Origin: Paracrocinitomix mangrovi | Lineage (GTDB): Bacteria > Bacteroidota > Bacteroidia > Flavobacteriales_D > Crocinitomicaceae | DNA length: 64,000 bases | Direction of reading: 5' to 3' | Assembly: GCF_019740355.2 (NCBI RefSeq) | Contig: NZ_CP091819.1 | Location: 4,278,001-4,342,000 of the forward strand | Shown here: positions 23,780 to 32,717 of the stretch, one piece after another | Numbering within the stretch: the first letter of the stretch is position 1 | How the letters are laid out: every line of letters starts with the position of its first letter | The notes under the pieces: generated by a model | Told to the model about the DNA's origin: nothing | The model's input: the letters and a program-made list of their open reading frames with translations, nothing else | The model's database searches: none | Translations under genes and position numbers: made by a program

Positions 23780-26131
23780 TTATTTAATTTGCTGCTTTTG
23801 AGTAAAGATTGGATTTCCAAGCTGATCATATACAACAATCACATACATTCCTGTTTGAACATTTGAAACATCTAAGCTATTTTGAACTGTTTCTTCTTTT
23901 ACCACTCGTCCACTCATATCTAATAATTTAACTGTCCCTTTTTCAATACCTGAAATATTGATGCTTTCAGATGCCGGGTTAGGGAAGATTTTAATGTCTT
24001 GAGTAAATTCAGCAATTCCTGCACCGCTTAATTCTGTGATGTAAAAATCATCTACTCCGGCCTTCATTACGTGACCTGGTGAAAAGTCTGTTGCTAAGAA
24101 AGTTATTTGCATTAAATCTGTTACTGCCATATAATCAGTCACCTTAATGCTCATGTTTGTCCAATTACTTACAACAGCATTGTTCAATCCAAGAGATGCT
24201 ACTTGAATCACACCTTGTCCATTTGATATGTAAATGGCTAATGAATCATTTGCACCACCACTACCAAATCCATTAAAGAACCAGTAGTCAAAGTTGATTT
24301 CAGGATTCATATATCCGCTCAAATCCATAATTGGAGATTTTAATTCAACAGATCCTCCGTCAACATCATCTCCACCAACTGTTCCTGAACCGTTTCCAGT
24401 TAAATAGGCAAAACCTGAACAATCATCAATTACATCTGAAAAAGGATTGGCTACTTCACCACTTGCCTGTGCTCCAACCGGAACTTCTCTCACCCAATGG
24501 CCTGCTGTAGCGCTTCCAAATGTGGTCCATCCAAAGTCAAACGTAAAATCATCTTGAATTCCTGTACCAACTTGAAGTTCATGTGAATTGTTTGCAATTG
24601 TCAATGAAACTCCTGCATCACAATCATTTGTTCTTAACCACTTACCTGCAGTAATGTTGTAGTTGTCTTCGTAAAACAAATCAAAACTCACTTCACCGTT
24701 TGCATCTGTAATTCCTTCAAAGTTTTGTAAAGTATGTTCAACCAATACGCTTGCTCCTGCAACCGGATCAGAAGTTTGATCATCAACAACAGTAATTGTT
24801 GCCGTAAATAAAGGAATTTGCTCTAAAGCTACATTTTCATTCAATATCGTTCCGCTTACAAAATCAATATCAAGCGTATCTGCATAAAATCCACTGGCTG
24901 AATATCTCACTTGATACATTCCGGTATTAGTGGTTCCAATACTGTAATCTCCTAAAACATCTGTATTGTCTGTAGTTGCAGTTGTCAAAATTTCAATTAA
25001 TGCATTGTTGATTGGTTGTCCTGTTCCTGCATTAGTAACGTTTCCTTGCAAATAGCAACTTGGAGTAGGGTTAAATCCTAATACATAAAGTCCTTCTTCA
25101 ATATCAGAAGCAATAATGTTTCCTGAAGCAAAGAATGGATATACTCCCCAGCATCCGTTAAAAGTTCCGCCACTATAGTTTGGTGAAGTATCATAAAATC
25201 CAACTTCTACCATGTTATTTGGATCACTAATATCATGAATAACAACGCCATCTGTATAATATGAGGTTACTAAATAGTTGTTCAGAACGTGCGAATTATG
25301 CGGAATTATATTGTTCCCGGGTGAAGATTGAATATTATCTAAAAATATTGGATTCGCTGGGTTTGAGATATCGTATGAATCAATAAAACCATTTGAAACT
25401 TCATCTGTGGTGAACAATGTTTGTCCATCATCAGATGGCCAGCAGTTATGTGTAAAGTTATTTGATGTAGCTAGTGTTCCTATTATGTCTGTTACGCCAA
25501 CATTTGCTTTATCAGTTAGATCAACAATAGAGAAGAAGCCATCATTTACGTGAGAAAAATATCCTGTATCATTTCTTACAAATCCATCATGAACATACCA
25601 TTGCTCAAATGAACCTACTTCTATAGGGTTCATAGGGTCTGTAGCGACATCTAAAATAATTACACCTCCATTATCTCTATCTGCTCCAAAAATGTAAACA
25701 TAACCATCTGCTTGATAAAGGTTGTGAGCTGATGACCATTGATTTCCCATTGGTCCGTTATAATGAGTAGTGGGTAAAGTTGTGCTAGACGGTAGCGGAG
25801 ATAAGTCAATAATTAAAAGACCCTCACTAGCTTCAGTTGTAACGTAAGCATAGTCTCCATAAACTTTGATATCTCTCCAAATAGAGTTCATACCCGGAAT
25901 CCAGGCAATTTCAACAAGGTTTGATGGGTCTGTAACGTCAACAATTGAGGTGCCGTCCATAGTTCCAACCAGGGCGTATTCATTGTTTAATTCATCCGTA
26001 TATCCCCAAATGTCATTTAAATCAGTACTATGCATTGTAGCAATATCCATGTATCCTAGGGAATCCATGTTTATTTGGGAAAATGAATTGAAAGTAAAGG
26101 CCGTTAAAGCCAGGAGTAGTAAATTTTTCAT
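23780..26131 (-). CDS. choice-of-anchor B family secreted protein with T9SS tail
   Basis: A 783-residue exported protein when started at the ATG at 26131, which gives a clean signal peptide (MKNLLLLALTAFTFNSFSQ). An open frame extends 51 bases upstream but adds a charged, non-signal stretch. Residues 20 to ~370 are LVIVD-type propeller repeats of the choice-of-anchor B family (DVTDPSNLVEIAWIPG, LLIIDLSPLP, VIILDVATDPMNPIEVG, IHDISDPNNMVEVGFYD). Two carboxypeptidase-regulatory-like Ig domains follow (PTPSCYLQGNVTNAGTGQPI; TVVDDQTSDPVAGASV), then a jelly-roll-like region (LNFDYWFFNGFG-like) and a T9SS type A sorting domain (IKIFPNPASESINI ... GMYVIVVYD). Likely cell-surface or released; function unknown. 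Confidence 0.88.
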   Translation of the reverse strand: MKNLLLLALTAFTFNSFSQINMDSLGYMDIATMHSTDLNDIWGYTDELNNEYALVGTMDGTSIVDVTDPSNLVEIAWIPGMNSIWRDIKVYGDYAYVTTEASEGLLIIDLSPLPSSTTLPTTHYNGPMGNQWSSAHNLYQADGYVYIFGADRDNGGVIILDVATDPMNPIEVGSFEQWYVHDGFVRNDTGYFSHVNDGFFSIVDLTDKANVGVTDIIGTLATSNNFTHNCWPSDDGQTLFTTDEVSNGFIDSYDISNPANPIFLDNIQSSPGNNIIPHNSHVLNNYLVTSYYTDGVVIHDISDPNNMVEVGFYDTSPNYSGGTFNGCWGVYPFFASGNIIASDIEEGLYVLGFNPTPSCYLQGNVTNAGTGQPINNALIEILTTATTDNTDVLGDYSIGTTNTGMYQVRYSASGFYADTLDIDFVSGTILNENVALEQIPLFTATITVVDDQTSDPVAGASVLVEHTLQNFEGITDANGEVSFDLFYEDNYNITAGKWLRTNDCDAGVSLTIANNSHELQVGTGIQDDFTFDFGWTTFGSATAGHWVREVPVGAQASGEVANPFSDVIDDCSGFAYLTGNGSGTVGGDDVDGGSVELKSPIMDLSGYMNPEINFDYWFFNGFGSGGANDSLAIYISNGQGVIQVASLGLNNAVVSNWTNMSIKVTDYMAVTDLMQITFLATDFSPGHVMKAGVDDFYITELSGAGIAEFTQDIKIFPNPASESINISGIEKGTVKLLDMSGRVVKEETVQNSLDVSNVQTGMYVIVVYDQLGNPIFTQKQQIK

Positions 26132-26157
26132 GTGTAGATTATGTGTATTGAGATTAC

Positions 26158-26165
26158 CAAATTTA
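26158..26165 (-). promoter_or_regulatory. -7 promoter box of the choice-of-anchor-B gene
   Basis: TAAATTTG on the minus strand, 26 bases upstream of the ATG at 26131. At the -33 spacing stands CTG, one base from the usual TTG. Its place supports the start at 26131, since a start at 26182 would lie upstream of the promoter. Confidence 0.5.
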
Positions 26166-26232
26166 CTACTTTTATACCACATTACAGTTCAGATCGCTAA
26201 AACAGGTCTACAGTTCAATAAACCCTTATCAA

Positions 26233-27318
26233 ATGAAACGCAGTCTTTTAACAGCAATATCAGTATTTTCAGTCGTTTTATCAATAGCTTGTCTTAATGA
26301 CTATTACAGCGTAGATAAAGATGGTGAATTACACGAAGCCAATCCATATGAGTACGAAAGAACGCTGCATAAAAATTTTTACGTAGAAGGAATTGCATCA
26401 AGATTACCGGAAATTCATGAAAAATTGGAGGAATCAGGAAGTTATATGGATTTGTCTGATTATGCAACAAATTTGATGCGATTGGGGAAATATGAACTTT
26501 CAAAAGATATATTAAAAGCACTTTATGAATTGCATCCTGATGAATACCAATTGGCTGCTAATTTGGGAACTGCCTATGAATTGTGCGGTGAAGTAGATAG
26601 TGCTCTCAAATATATCAATAGAGGAATTGAATTAAATCCTGAATCACATCAAGGAAGTGAATGGGTTCATGTAAAAATTTTGGAAGCAAAAAAGGAGATT
26701 GAAAAGAATAAAAACTGGTTAAAGCACAATACAATTTTAGGTTTAACAGAGGAACAGGAATCTGATGATGATGTTAGAAGTCAACTTTGGATTCAGTTAG
26801 TTGAGCGTTTTCCATTTACTCCGGCAAATGATCCAATGATGGCAGATTTGCTGGTTGACTTGGGAGATTGTTTCTCTAGTACTATCTCAGTAGAATATGG
26901 CCTGGCTTATTATGAAGTGTCTAAGTTTTATCATGGAAATTCAAGCGCAGCAATTGATGAAAAAATTAAACATGCCAATGAATTGATTGAGGAATATAAA
27001 AACGCAAAGCCTAATGAGAAATCAAGTCACGGAATTGTGGAAAGATTTGATCCTATTGATTACAAGGATATAATGGATGAGCATGATCAAGAACCTGAAG
27101 TGGAAATTGCATGGGATAAAATTAATCTAGATTTAGATTCACTTCTGGGTATGATTGATGAGCGTCCAGCTCCGGTTAAAATAGTTGAAGAAACTATTGA
27201 AGGGCCTTCATTAGGGGAGGGTAGAAAACGCGTTAAAAATCCATATGTTAAATGGATATTGTTAGCGGGAGGAGTAATACTTGTAATTGTATTGTACAAC
27301 TGGGTCAGAAAGAAGTAA
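26233..27318 (+). CDS. TPR-repeat lipoprotein-like membrane protein
   Basis: A 361-residue protein. The N-terminus (LLTAISVFSVVLSIAC) looks like a lipoprotein or Sec signal with Cys20. Tetratricopeptide repeats are seen at about 75-150 (YATNLMRLGKYELSKDILKA; LGTAYELCGEVDSALKYINRGIELNP), followed by a charged helical region. A C-terminal membrane segment (WILLAGGVILVIVLYNW) with a KK end follows. A protein held at both ends in membranes is implied if the N-terminus is lipidated. Function not recognised; TPRs suggest a scaffold. Its 3' end overlaps trmN6 by 14 bases convergently. Confidence 0.8.
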   Translation: MKRSLLTAISVFSVVLSIACLNDYYSVDKDGELHEANPYEYERTLHKNFYVEGIASRLPEIHEKLEESGSYMDLSDYATNLMRLGKYELSKDILKALYELHPDEYQLAANLGTAYELCGEVDSALKYINRGIELNPESHQGSEWVHVKILEAKKEIEKNKNWLKHNTILGLTEEQESDDDVRSQLWIQLVERFPFTPANDPMMADLLVDLGDCFSSTISVEYGLAYYEVSKFYHGNSSAAIDEKIKHANELIEEYKNAKPNEKSSHGIVERFDPIDYKDIMDEHDQEPEVEIAWDKINLDLDSLLGMIDERPAPVKIVEETIEGPSLGEGRKRVKNPYVKWILLAGGVILVIVLYNWVRKK

Positions 27319-28036
27319 GATCTGTACCGTGAAACTCTTTTGTTAATTCAACATATTCGGCAGAATATTGATTCTGATCGTTCTTAATAAGTAAAGTTGA
27401 TTCAATGGGATCTATGTCTTGTTTCCCCAAGCATATAAATGCACGTTTTTTATTGCCAGAAGGTGAAACGCTGTGTAAAATGTGATGCAGATACAAATCG
27501 TTATCAAAAGCTCTTTCAAGATGTTCAGTAATCAAATCATGAGGAATAACTATAAAACAGCTTCCATCTTCATTTAATAATTCGTCAATACCTTCATAAA
27601 GTTCAAAAGTCTCTAGAGTTGTATTGTGTCTTGCATTGTTTTTAGTGAGGTTGTCACTCAAATAGGTTCCGTTAAAATAAGGTGGATTACAAATAATGAG
27701 GTCAAACTTATCCATTGAGCCAAATTGTTGTAAGCTGGATTTGATTCCTAAAATTCGGTTTTTGTATTTGGATTGAGCAAAATTGTGCTGCGCTTCATTA
27801 AAGGAAATTGTCTCGGGTTCAATAGCTGTAATATCTGCTTGTTCAAATGATTGAGCCATCATCAACGCCAATACTCCGGTTCCTGTTCCAATGTCTAAGA
27901 TTCTTTTCGGTTCTTTTTGGAGTTTTGAAATGGTTTTTGCGGTCCATGATCCTAAAACCATGGCGTCTGTTCCTACTTTAAGTGGATTTTCATCCTGAAC
28001 AATTTCAAAATGCTTGAATTTAAAAGGTTTTGACAT
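27305..28036 (-). CDS. trmN6: tRNA1(Val) (adenine(37)-N6)-methyltransferase-like
   Basis: A 243-residue SAM-dependent methyltransferase. The SAM motif is LDIGTGTGVLALMMAQ (about 46-61), the acidic residue lies in ITAIEPET, and the N6-adenine motif is CNPPYF (about 118-123). The N-terminal FKFKHFEIVQDENPLKVGTD matches YfiC/TrmN6, which methylates A37 of tRNA(Val). It is the last gene of the rpsP-rimM operon, starting 11 bases after rimM, so it sits with translation genes. Assignment is strong; substrate tRNA is inferred from the family. Confidence 0.9.
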   Translation of the reverse strand: MSKPFKFKHFEIVQDENPLKVGTDAMVLGSWTAKTISKLQKEPKRILDIGTGTGVLALMMAQSFEQADITAIEPETISFNEAQHNFAQSKYKNRILGIKSSLQQFGSMDKFDLIICNPPYFNGTYLSDNLTKNNARHNTTLETFELYEGIDELLNEDGSCFIVIPHDLITEHLERAFDNDLYLHHILHSVSPSGNKKRAFICLGKQDIDPIESTLLIKNDQNQYSAEYVELTKEFHGTDLTSF

Positions 28037-28047
28037 GCCTTTAGAAT

Positions 28048-28578
28048 TTACTCCAGGTACATTTCAATCAAACCGGGAGGAGCGCTAATGTGGAGAATTT
28101 GATTTTCACGATCAACCTCTTCTATAAACTCATCTTGTTTGGGGATTAGAATTTCTTTTCCATCAGCATCAATTTGAATGATGGGATTTCCACTCAAATC
28201 AATTATACCAAGGACAGTTCCTATTTCACCATGTTCTTTATCTACCACAGTGTATCCTTCAATTTCAAAGTAATAGAATTGATTTCCTTCTGTCTCCGGT
28301 AAAACTTCAAGTGGTAAAAACAAATCCTTTCTCAGGATCAGATTGACTTGTTTTTCAGTGTCAACAAGTTCGAATTTTACAACAGCATATCCATTATTTC
28401 TCATTCGGATATACTCCAAAAAAAAAGGAATCAGTTTTCCATCTATTTCAATGAAAACTGATTCCAGTTCTTTATAATCATAAGGATCGTCTACATCAAG
28501 AAAAATTGAAACTTCTCCTTTGTAACCGTGAGCTTTTGAAACATGCCCTAATCGGAAACAATCCTCTTTTAGAAACAT
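28048..28578 (-). CDS. rimM: ribosome maturation factor RimM
   Basis: A 176-residue 16S rRNA processing/30S maturation factor that binds ribosomal protein S19. The N-terminal half is the RimM barrel (LGHVSKAHGYKGEVSIFLD near residues 11-29) and the C-terminal PRC barrel includes YTVVDKEHGEIGTV and PGLIEMYLE at the end. It starts 23 bases after rpsP, the usual order in bacteria, although trmD and rplS are missing here. Confidence 0.95.
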   Translation of the reverse strand: MFLKEDCFRLGHVSKAHGYKGEVSIFLDVDDPYDYKELESVFIEIDGKLIPFFLEYIRMRNNGYAVVKFELVDTEKQVNLILRKDLFLPLEVLPETEGNQFYYFEIEGYTVVDKEHGEIGTVLGIIDLSGNPIIQIDADGKEILIPKQDEFIEEVDRENQILHISAPPGLIEMYLE

Positions 28579-28601
28579 TATTGCTAATTAAAGGGAGGTT
28601 A

Positions 28602-29246
28602 TTATTCCTCTTCTTTAGCTGCTTCCTCTTCAGCTGGAGCTTCCTCAGCAGCAGGTGCCTCTTCAGTAGCCTCAGCAGCAGGTGCCTCTTCAGTAGCCTC
28701 AGCAGCCGGAGCTTCTTCAGTTGCTTCTGCAACCGGAGCCTCTTCAGTAGCTTCTCCTTCTTCAGCAGCAGGTGCTTCTTCAACAGCCGGAGCTTCTTTA
28801 GCAGCAATAGCAGCAGCTTTCGCAGCGTTTTGCTCAGCTTCAGCTTTCAATCTCTCAGCTTTTTCTGTTTCTTTTGCTTTTGCAATAGAATCAGCTTTAC
28901 CTTCAATCTTAGCATCTTTATCTTTCATCCAAGCTTCAAACTTTTTAGAAGCGTCAGCATCAGATATAGCACCTTTTTGTACTCCTTTGTCTAAGTGATT
29001 TTTTAACAAAACACCTTTGTACGACAAAATTGCTCTAGCAGTATCAGTAGGTTGTGCACCAACTTTTACCCAGTGTAAAGCTCTATCAAAGTCCAAGTCA
29101 ATAGTAGCAGGATCTGTATTTGGATTGTAAGTTCCGATTTTTTCAATGAAACGACCGTCTCTTTTTGCTCTTTCATCAGCAATTACAATGTGATAAAATG
29201 CTGCTCTTTTCTTTCCGTGTCTTTGTAATCTAATTTTTGTTGCCAT
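28602..29246 (-). CDS. rpsP: 30S ribosomal protein S16 with long acidic C-terminal extension
   Basis: The first ~80 residues are ordinary S16 ([50 protein letters not shown]). The protein then continues to 214 residues, more than double the length of Escherichia coli S16 (82). The extension has a charged helical part ([32 protein letters not shown]) and a repetitive tail with the nine-residue unit ATEEAPAAE in about four copies, encoded by 27-bp tandem repeats at roughly 28650-28757. Extended S16 proteins are common in Bacteroidota but the tail length varies. First gene of the rpsP-rimM-trmN6 operon. Confidence 0.95.
   Translation of the reverse strand: MATKIRLQRHGKKRAAFYHIVIADERAKRDGRFIEKIGTYNPNTDPATIDLDFDRALHWVKVGAQPTDTARAILSYKGVLLKNHLDKGVQKGAISDADASKKFEAWMKDKDAKIEGKADSIAKAKETEKAERLKAEAEQNAAKAAAIAAKEAPAVEEAPAAEEGEATEEAPVAEATEEAPAAEATEEAPAAEATEEAPAAEEAPAEEEAAKEEE
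28640..28757 (-). repeat. 27-bp tandem repeats encoding the S16 tail
   Basis: About four in-frame units encode ATEEAPAAE (one unit has Val for Ala). The two units at 28650-28703 are nearly identical, while those at 28704-28757 have diverged at third positions, which suggests continuing slippage-type expansion. Confidence 0.8.
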
Positions 29247-29261
29247 TAAGCGTTATAATTT

Positions 29262-29276
29262 GGAGTGCGAAACTCC
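29262..29276 (-). promoter_or_regulatory. leader hairpin before rpsP
   Basis: On the minus-strand RNA GGAGU-UUCGC-ACUCC forms a five-pair stem, 15 bases upstream of the rpsP ATG. A further palindrome (GGTTTCGGCCGAAAACC, 29307-29323) lies higher in the same ~100-base leader. Both may be regulatory structures of the ribosomal protein operon. Confidence 0.4.
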
Positions 29277-29352
29277 GGTTAATAATTAATTTTCCTCCAC
29301 CTCACAGGTTTCGGCCGAAAACCCTTCTGTTTTATTAGGTATTTCGAGGGCG

Positions 29353-29383
29353 CAAAGATAGTTAGAATATTATAATAAACAAA
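29353..29383 (-). promoter_or_regulatory. promoter of the rpsP-rimM-trmN6 operon
   Basis: On the minus strand TTTG (complement of 29380-29383) and TATCTTTG (complement of 29353-29360) are separated by exactly 19 bases, a full match to the Bacteroidota -33/-7 consensus. A transcript from here has a leader of about 100 bases, much longer than others in this window, and containing the hairpins noted above. Confidence 0.75.
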
Positions 29384-29476
29384 GATTGAGAACTTTTTAT
29401 CAGCAAATGTAAATCCTTGAAAATAAATGAACTGAAAAATAGGTGTTTTTTCTGTGGATTTTAATCATTAAATTAA

Positions 29477-29968
29477 ATGCAACAGTTACCTATAAAAAGT
29501 ATGAAAATGAAACTATTCCCATTAGCCTTGGGCGTGATATTCGCCCTCTTGTTGCAATCTTGTGCATTTCTGAATGATACCCTTGGATCCGGTAATGGAG
29601 ACGAAGGTGGAGGAGGAACCAGAGGTCAATCCAATGGTGGAACTTATGAATCATATAAAGTATTGAAAATACCCTATGGCCACATTCCACCTTCTGGTCA
29701 ATGTAGAGTCTGGGTTCCGGGAAAACCACCTGGAAAGCAAGCTTCTTCAACCTCTTGTAGTCAGGCTAAAAAAGATTGTCCCGCTAATGCCTGGATAATT
29801 AGTAGAACAGGCTCAGATAATAAGCTACTTAAAGTCCAAAAGTGTGGATCTATTCCTGGAAAAGTTGTCTCCACTGAGACATACATTATTGATAATGATG
29901 CCCAGAACGACAATAATAACGGAAAGGGAAACAGTAATGGAAAAGGAAATGGAAACGGAAAAAAATAA
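29477..29968 (+). CDS. hypothetical small lipoprotein with Gly/Asn/Lys-rich tail
   Basis: Up to 163 residues. A lipoprotein signal peptide (LFPLALGVIFALLLQSC) is clear; starts at 29477, 29501 or 29507 all retain it. After the Cys comes a Gly-rich linker (GSGNGDEGGGG), then a compact Cys-containing domain (PSGQCRVWVPGKPPGKQ, KKDCPANAWII, QKCGSIPGKV) and a low-complexity GKGNSNGKGNGNGKK tail. The motif around PYGHxPPxGQCRVW-PG is familiar from small bacterial surface proteins of unknown role. Followed by a weak terminator. Confidence 0.7.
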   Translation: MQQLPIKSMKMKLFPLALGVIFALLLQSCAFLNDTLGSGNGDEGGGGTRGQSNGGTYESYKVLKIPYGHIPPSGQCRVWVPGKPPGKQASSTSCSQAKKDCPANAWIISRTGSDNKLLKVQKCGSIPGKVVSTETYIIDNDAQNDNNNGKGNSNGKGNGNGKK

Positions 29969-29972
29969 GTTT

Positions 29973-30000
29973 AGAAGGGAGGCAGTGGTCTCTCTTTTTT
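29973..30000 (+). terminator. probable terminator after the small lipoprotein gene
   Basis: AGGGAG (near 29976) pairs with CTCTCT (near 29989) with one G-U pair, followed by six T. Weak stem, but the place, just after the stop and at the convergent end of mltF, fits. Confidence 0.5.
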
Positions 30001-31408
30001 AATCTCCCGGTTCAGGAAAAGCAGATTTGTATTCTTCAAATCGCTGTAAAACTTCTATGACATACTCATATGTTTCGACACCTCTACAATATCCATTTTT
30101 AACCACTTCGTCTCTATAATATTTGGGCTTAGATAGGTTTAAAAGCATTTTGTTGACATTGTCATCCCAAACATTTTGATCCTTTTCATATTTTTCACAA
30201 AGTGCTCTGGCGTCATCAATGTGTGCCCTCCCTGTATTGAAGGTGGCCAGGGTAAATTTCATTGCTTCAGTTGAATCAGGAATTTCTTCAAGCCATTGCT
30301 GGAAGTTTTTATTCAGTTTTTTAACACCGGCTTTAATTTGTGCATCTGCTGACGAATTTCTACTTATACCGTATGCAGATGCTGTTGATGGCATGAATTG
30401 AAATATCCCAAAAGCTCCGGCCCATGAAGTTTTCCATGTTTCAAATTTTGATTCCTGATAAATAATTGCCGAGATCAACCTCCAATCCCAACCAATTTTG
30501 GCCGCTTCTTCTTTGATGATTTCATCATATGGTGATAATTGACCTTCAGGCACTAAGGAAGAATAGGGTTGTTGTGCCTTGGAAGTGAGGTTTTTACGAT
30601 CAAAATATTTGCGTTTTACTTCGCCTATTGTTGAGCGATTAGATCGGTCATTTAACCAAAAGTTTAATGTGTCTAAAAGCCTTCCACTTCCTTTTCTCAA
30701 TGCGAATGCAATTTCTCTGTCTTCAGAGAGTTTCAACGAAATATCTAAGTTGCTGTAATAATTCAAGTCAATTTTTGCAACATTCTCATCAGCAATTGTG
30801 TAATCAATTTCACCATCACTTACTTGCCTAATAAGTTCTTCTGTAATCAATTCTCCACTGGTTGGAACAATGGTAAGGTTTAAATTTAGTTTGTCATTAA
30901 TCAACACAATTTGCTCATAAAACGAGGAGTTTTTCCAAACATGAATGGTCTTTCCATACAATTGTTCTATTTCAGTAACCAATTGATTAACTGTATCAGT
31001 ATCCGCAGGAATTCTTTGAATTAAAACGTCATGCGTTAAAATATGAGGTGTTGAAAAGTCAACATACCTTTTGCGGTTTTCTGTTATTGTAAGATTACAG
31101 GCCACTATATCACCCTCACAATTGGCCAAAAGTTCATACATCTCGTCCAGGTCGTTCACCATTCTTACCTGAAGTCTGATATTCATGTCTTTACAAAATT
31201 CATGGAGCAATTCATATTCAAAGCCCATGTTTCTACCTCTGTAAATAAAATAGGATGCAGGTCCATTTTCAGCTAAAATGGTCAGTACCGAATCTTTTTG
31301 TACTTCTTCCCAGTCTCTGTGACAACGCTCAATTTCTACTGTTTCTTCCTCTTCTTCCTGACAGGAACATAGTAAACATAAAAGAAATAAAGGGAGTAGG
31401 CGAATCAT
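29999..31408 (-). CDS. mltF: membrane-bound lytic murein transglycosylase F
   Basis: A 469-residue lipoprotein (signal peptide ends LLCSC, Cys15). Residues about 40-270 are a solute-binding family 3 domain (ILAENGPASYFIYRGRNMGF; ENRKRYVDFSTPH). Residues about 290-460 are the SLT lysozyme-like domain: the catalytic Glu is in IIYQESKFE, followed by AGAFGIFQFMPSTASAYG and LATFNTGRAHIDDA. This is the MltF architecture: cleavage of peptidoglycan glycan strands under control of a ligand-sensing domain. It is 18 bases downstream of the AcpH-like gene and co-directional with it. Confidence 0.92.
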   Translation of the reverse strand: MIRLLPLFLLCLLCSCQEEEEETVEIERCHRDWEEVQKDSVLTILAENGPASYFIYRGRNMGFEYELLHEFCKDMNIRLQVRMVNDLDEMYELLANCEGDIVACNLTITENRKRYVDFSTPHILTHDVLIQRIPADTDTVNQLVTEIEQLYGKTIHVWKNSSFYEQIVLINDKLNLNLTIVPTSGELITEELIRQVSDGEIDYTIADENVAKIDLNYYSNLDISLKLSEDREIAFALRKGSGRLLDTLNFWLNDRSNRSTIGEVKRKYFDRKNLTSKAQQPYSSLVPEGQLSPYDEIIKEEAAKIGWDWRLISAIIYQESKFETWKTSWAGAFGIFQFMPSTASAYGISRNSSADAQIKAGVKKLNKNFQQWLEEIPDSTEAMKFTLATFNTGRAHIDDARALCEKYEKDQNVWDDNVNKMLLNLSKPKYYRDEVVKNGYCRGVETYEYVIEVLQRFEEYKSAFPEPGD

Positions 31409-31426
31409 TGCTACAATTTATAAAAA

Positions 31427-32023
31427 TTATGCAGATAAACCTTCAATAAATTGTCTTGACTGTTCTTTGATATCCAAAATGAAAGTGCCAAAGAGTTCAT
31501 CAAATTGACCTTTATTTTCAACATAAATATCCATGCATTTTGGAAGATCATTTTCAAAATTTATTCTTTTGGAAAATTGCCATAAGATCTTTCTGATTCC
31601 TTCTTCTGTTGAGTAGTCAAAGAACCAACCGTAATGCTTCAAGTTATTATACATGCGAATAAAACCCGGGTCAAGATCTGTTAAGTATTGATCTGTTTTT
31701 TGATATACCTGATCAATGAATATATTGAAGTCTTTTTTTGAGTATGAATTCCACTCCCTGGCAAGAAAATGATCCATGATAATATCTGTTGCGATATAGG
31801 TTATTTTCTTTATTCCTTTAGATTGGAAGATATGTCCGGCTTCAAGAATATAAGGGGAGTGATCTGTGTAATCATCTATAAACCTATGCAGTTTGACACC
31901 ATTTATAATATTCTTGGGTAAATCAAAATGTTCAAGATTTCCTTTATAGGCATCTCCTGCAAAATTTCCTGCAATTAATTCAGGATTGTTTCTAGCGATA
32001 TATGCGTGTCCTAAAAAATTCAA
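31427..32023 (-). CDS. acpH: acyl carrier protein phosphodiesterase-like (AcpH/DUF479)
   Basis: A 198-residue soluble protein of the HD-like AcpH family, which removes the 4'-phosphopantetheine arm from acyl carrier protein. It opens with the family signature MNFLGHAYIA and GNFAGDAYKGN, then VKLHRFIDDYTDHSP, and the ATDIIMDHFLAREW metal-site region is also present, so active-site His and Asp residues are retained. Upstream of mltF and in the same direction. Family assignment is good; in vivo substrate in this phylum is not tested. Confidence 0.87.
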   Translation of the reverse strand: MNFLGHAYIARNNPELIAGNFAGDAYKGNLEHFDLPKNIINGVKLHRFIDDYTDHSPYILEAGHIFQSKGIKKITYIATDIIMDHFLAREWNSYSKKDFNIFIDQVYQKTDQYLTDLDPGFIRMYNNLKHYGWFFDYSTEEGIRKILWQFSKRINFENDLPKCMDIYVENKGQFDELFGTFILDIKEQSRQFIEGLSA

Positions 32024-32096
32024 TTGACTAAAAATAAACTAAAAAATACATTCATCTATAATCACGCAGAAGTTTATTAGAAAGTTGAAGTCATCT

Positions 32097-32104
32097 TAAT
32101 TTTG
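32097..32104 (+). promoter_or_regulatory. -7 box before the Crp/Fnr-like gene
   Basis: TAATTTTG matches TAnnTTTG, 26 bases upstream of the ATG at 32131. Only a TTTA is found near the -33 position. Confidence 0.4.
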
Positions 32105-32130
32105 TAATTTCAATATCAGTTAAAAATTGC

Positions 32131-32664
32131 ATGAATCAACTTCAAATAATAGAAGATTTAATTGAAAGACACGGTACACCAAGAATGATTGAATTAGATC
32201 GTGGAGATCTGCTTTGTTCTGCAGGTAAAATTGATACTAATATTTATTTAATTCAAAGTGGATGTCTCATAGCTTATGTGACTGATGAGGATGAAGAAAG
32301 AATAATTCGATTCGGTTATCAAAACAATATTTTTGTCTTGATTGATTCATTTTTATCTGAAAAACCAACCGATTTGTATGTAACTGCGATTAAAAAATCA
32401 AAGGCATTGGTTTTTTCTAAAGAGCATTTTATGCAATTGATTGGTGAGCAGCCAACGTATCAAAAAATTTGGAATGAAATTTTAGCGGATTTGGTAGTTC
32501 AACAATTGGAAAGAGAAATTGATTTATTGACTAATTCGCCGCAGGAAAGATATCATAGAGTTTTGAAAAGAAGTCCTCAATTATTTCAAGAGGTTCCAAA
32601 TAAGTATATCGCTAATTATTTAAGAATGACTGCAGAAACATTTTCAAGAATTCAAAACTCTTGA
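32131..32664 (+). CDS. Crp/Fnr-family cyclic-nucleotide-binding-type regulator
   Basis: 177 residues. The N-terminal part is a cNMP-binding beta roll (IELDRGDLLCSAGKIDTNIYLIQSG) without the Arg/Ser phosphate cassette of true cAMP binders, so the ligand is unknown. A dimer helix follows (WNEILADLVVQQLEREIDLL), then a short C-terminal winged HTH of the Bacteroidota type (YIANYLRMTAETFSRI). It ends right after the recognition helix and is therefore a few residues shorter than typical. The DinB-like gene follows after 53 bases. Confidence 0.82.
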   Translation: MNQLQIIEDLIERHGTPRMIELDRGDLLCSAGKIDTNIYLIQSGCLIAYVTDEDEERIIRFGYQNNIFVLIDSFLSEKPTDLYVTAIKKSKALVFSKEHFMQLIGEQPTYQKIWNEILADLVVQQLEREIDLLTNSPQERYHRVLKRSPQLFQEVPNKYIANYLRMTAETFSRIQNS

Positions 32665-32717
32665 TTTGGATCAAGATTTAAGTGCGCAAGAGAGGCGACC
32701 TTTGAAAATAAAAAATC

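Noticed and set aside
28640-28757. Possible CRISPR or minisatellite array
   Set aside because: Units are 27 bp with no unique spacers, in frame with S16; it is a coding repeat.
28496-28994. Two repetitive open frames over the S16 gene, one basic Leu/Lys-rich on the minus strand and one Ser/Phe-rich on the plus strand
   Set aside because: Both are shifted or opposite-strand readings of the GC-biased 27-bp repeats that code for the S16 tail; neither has a signal or family.
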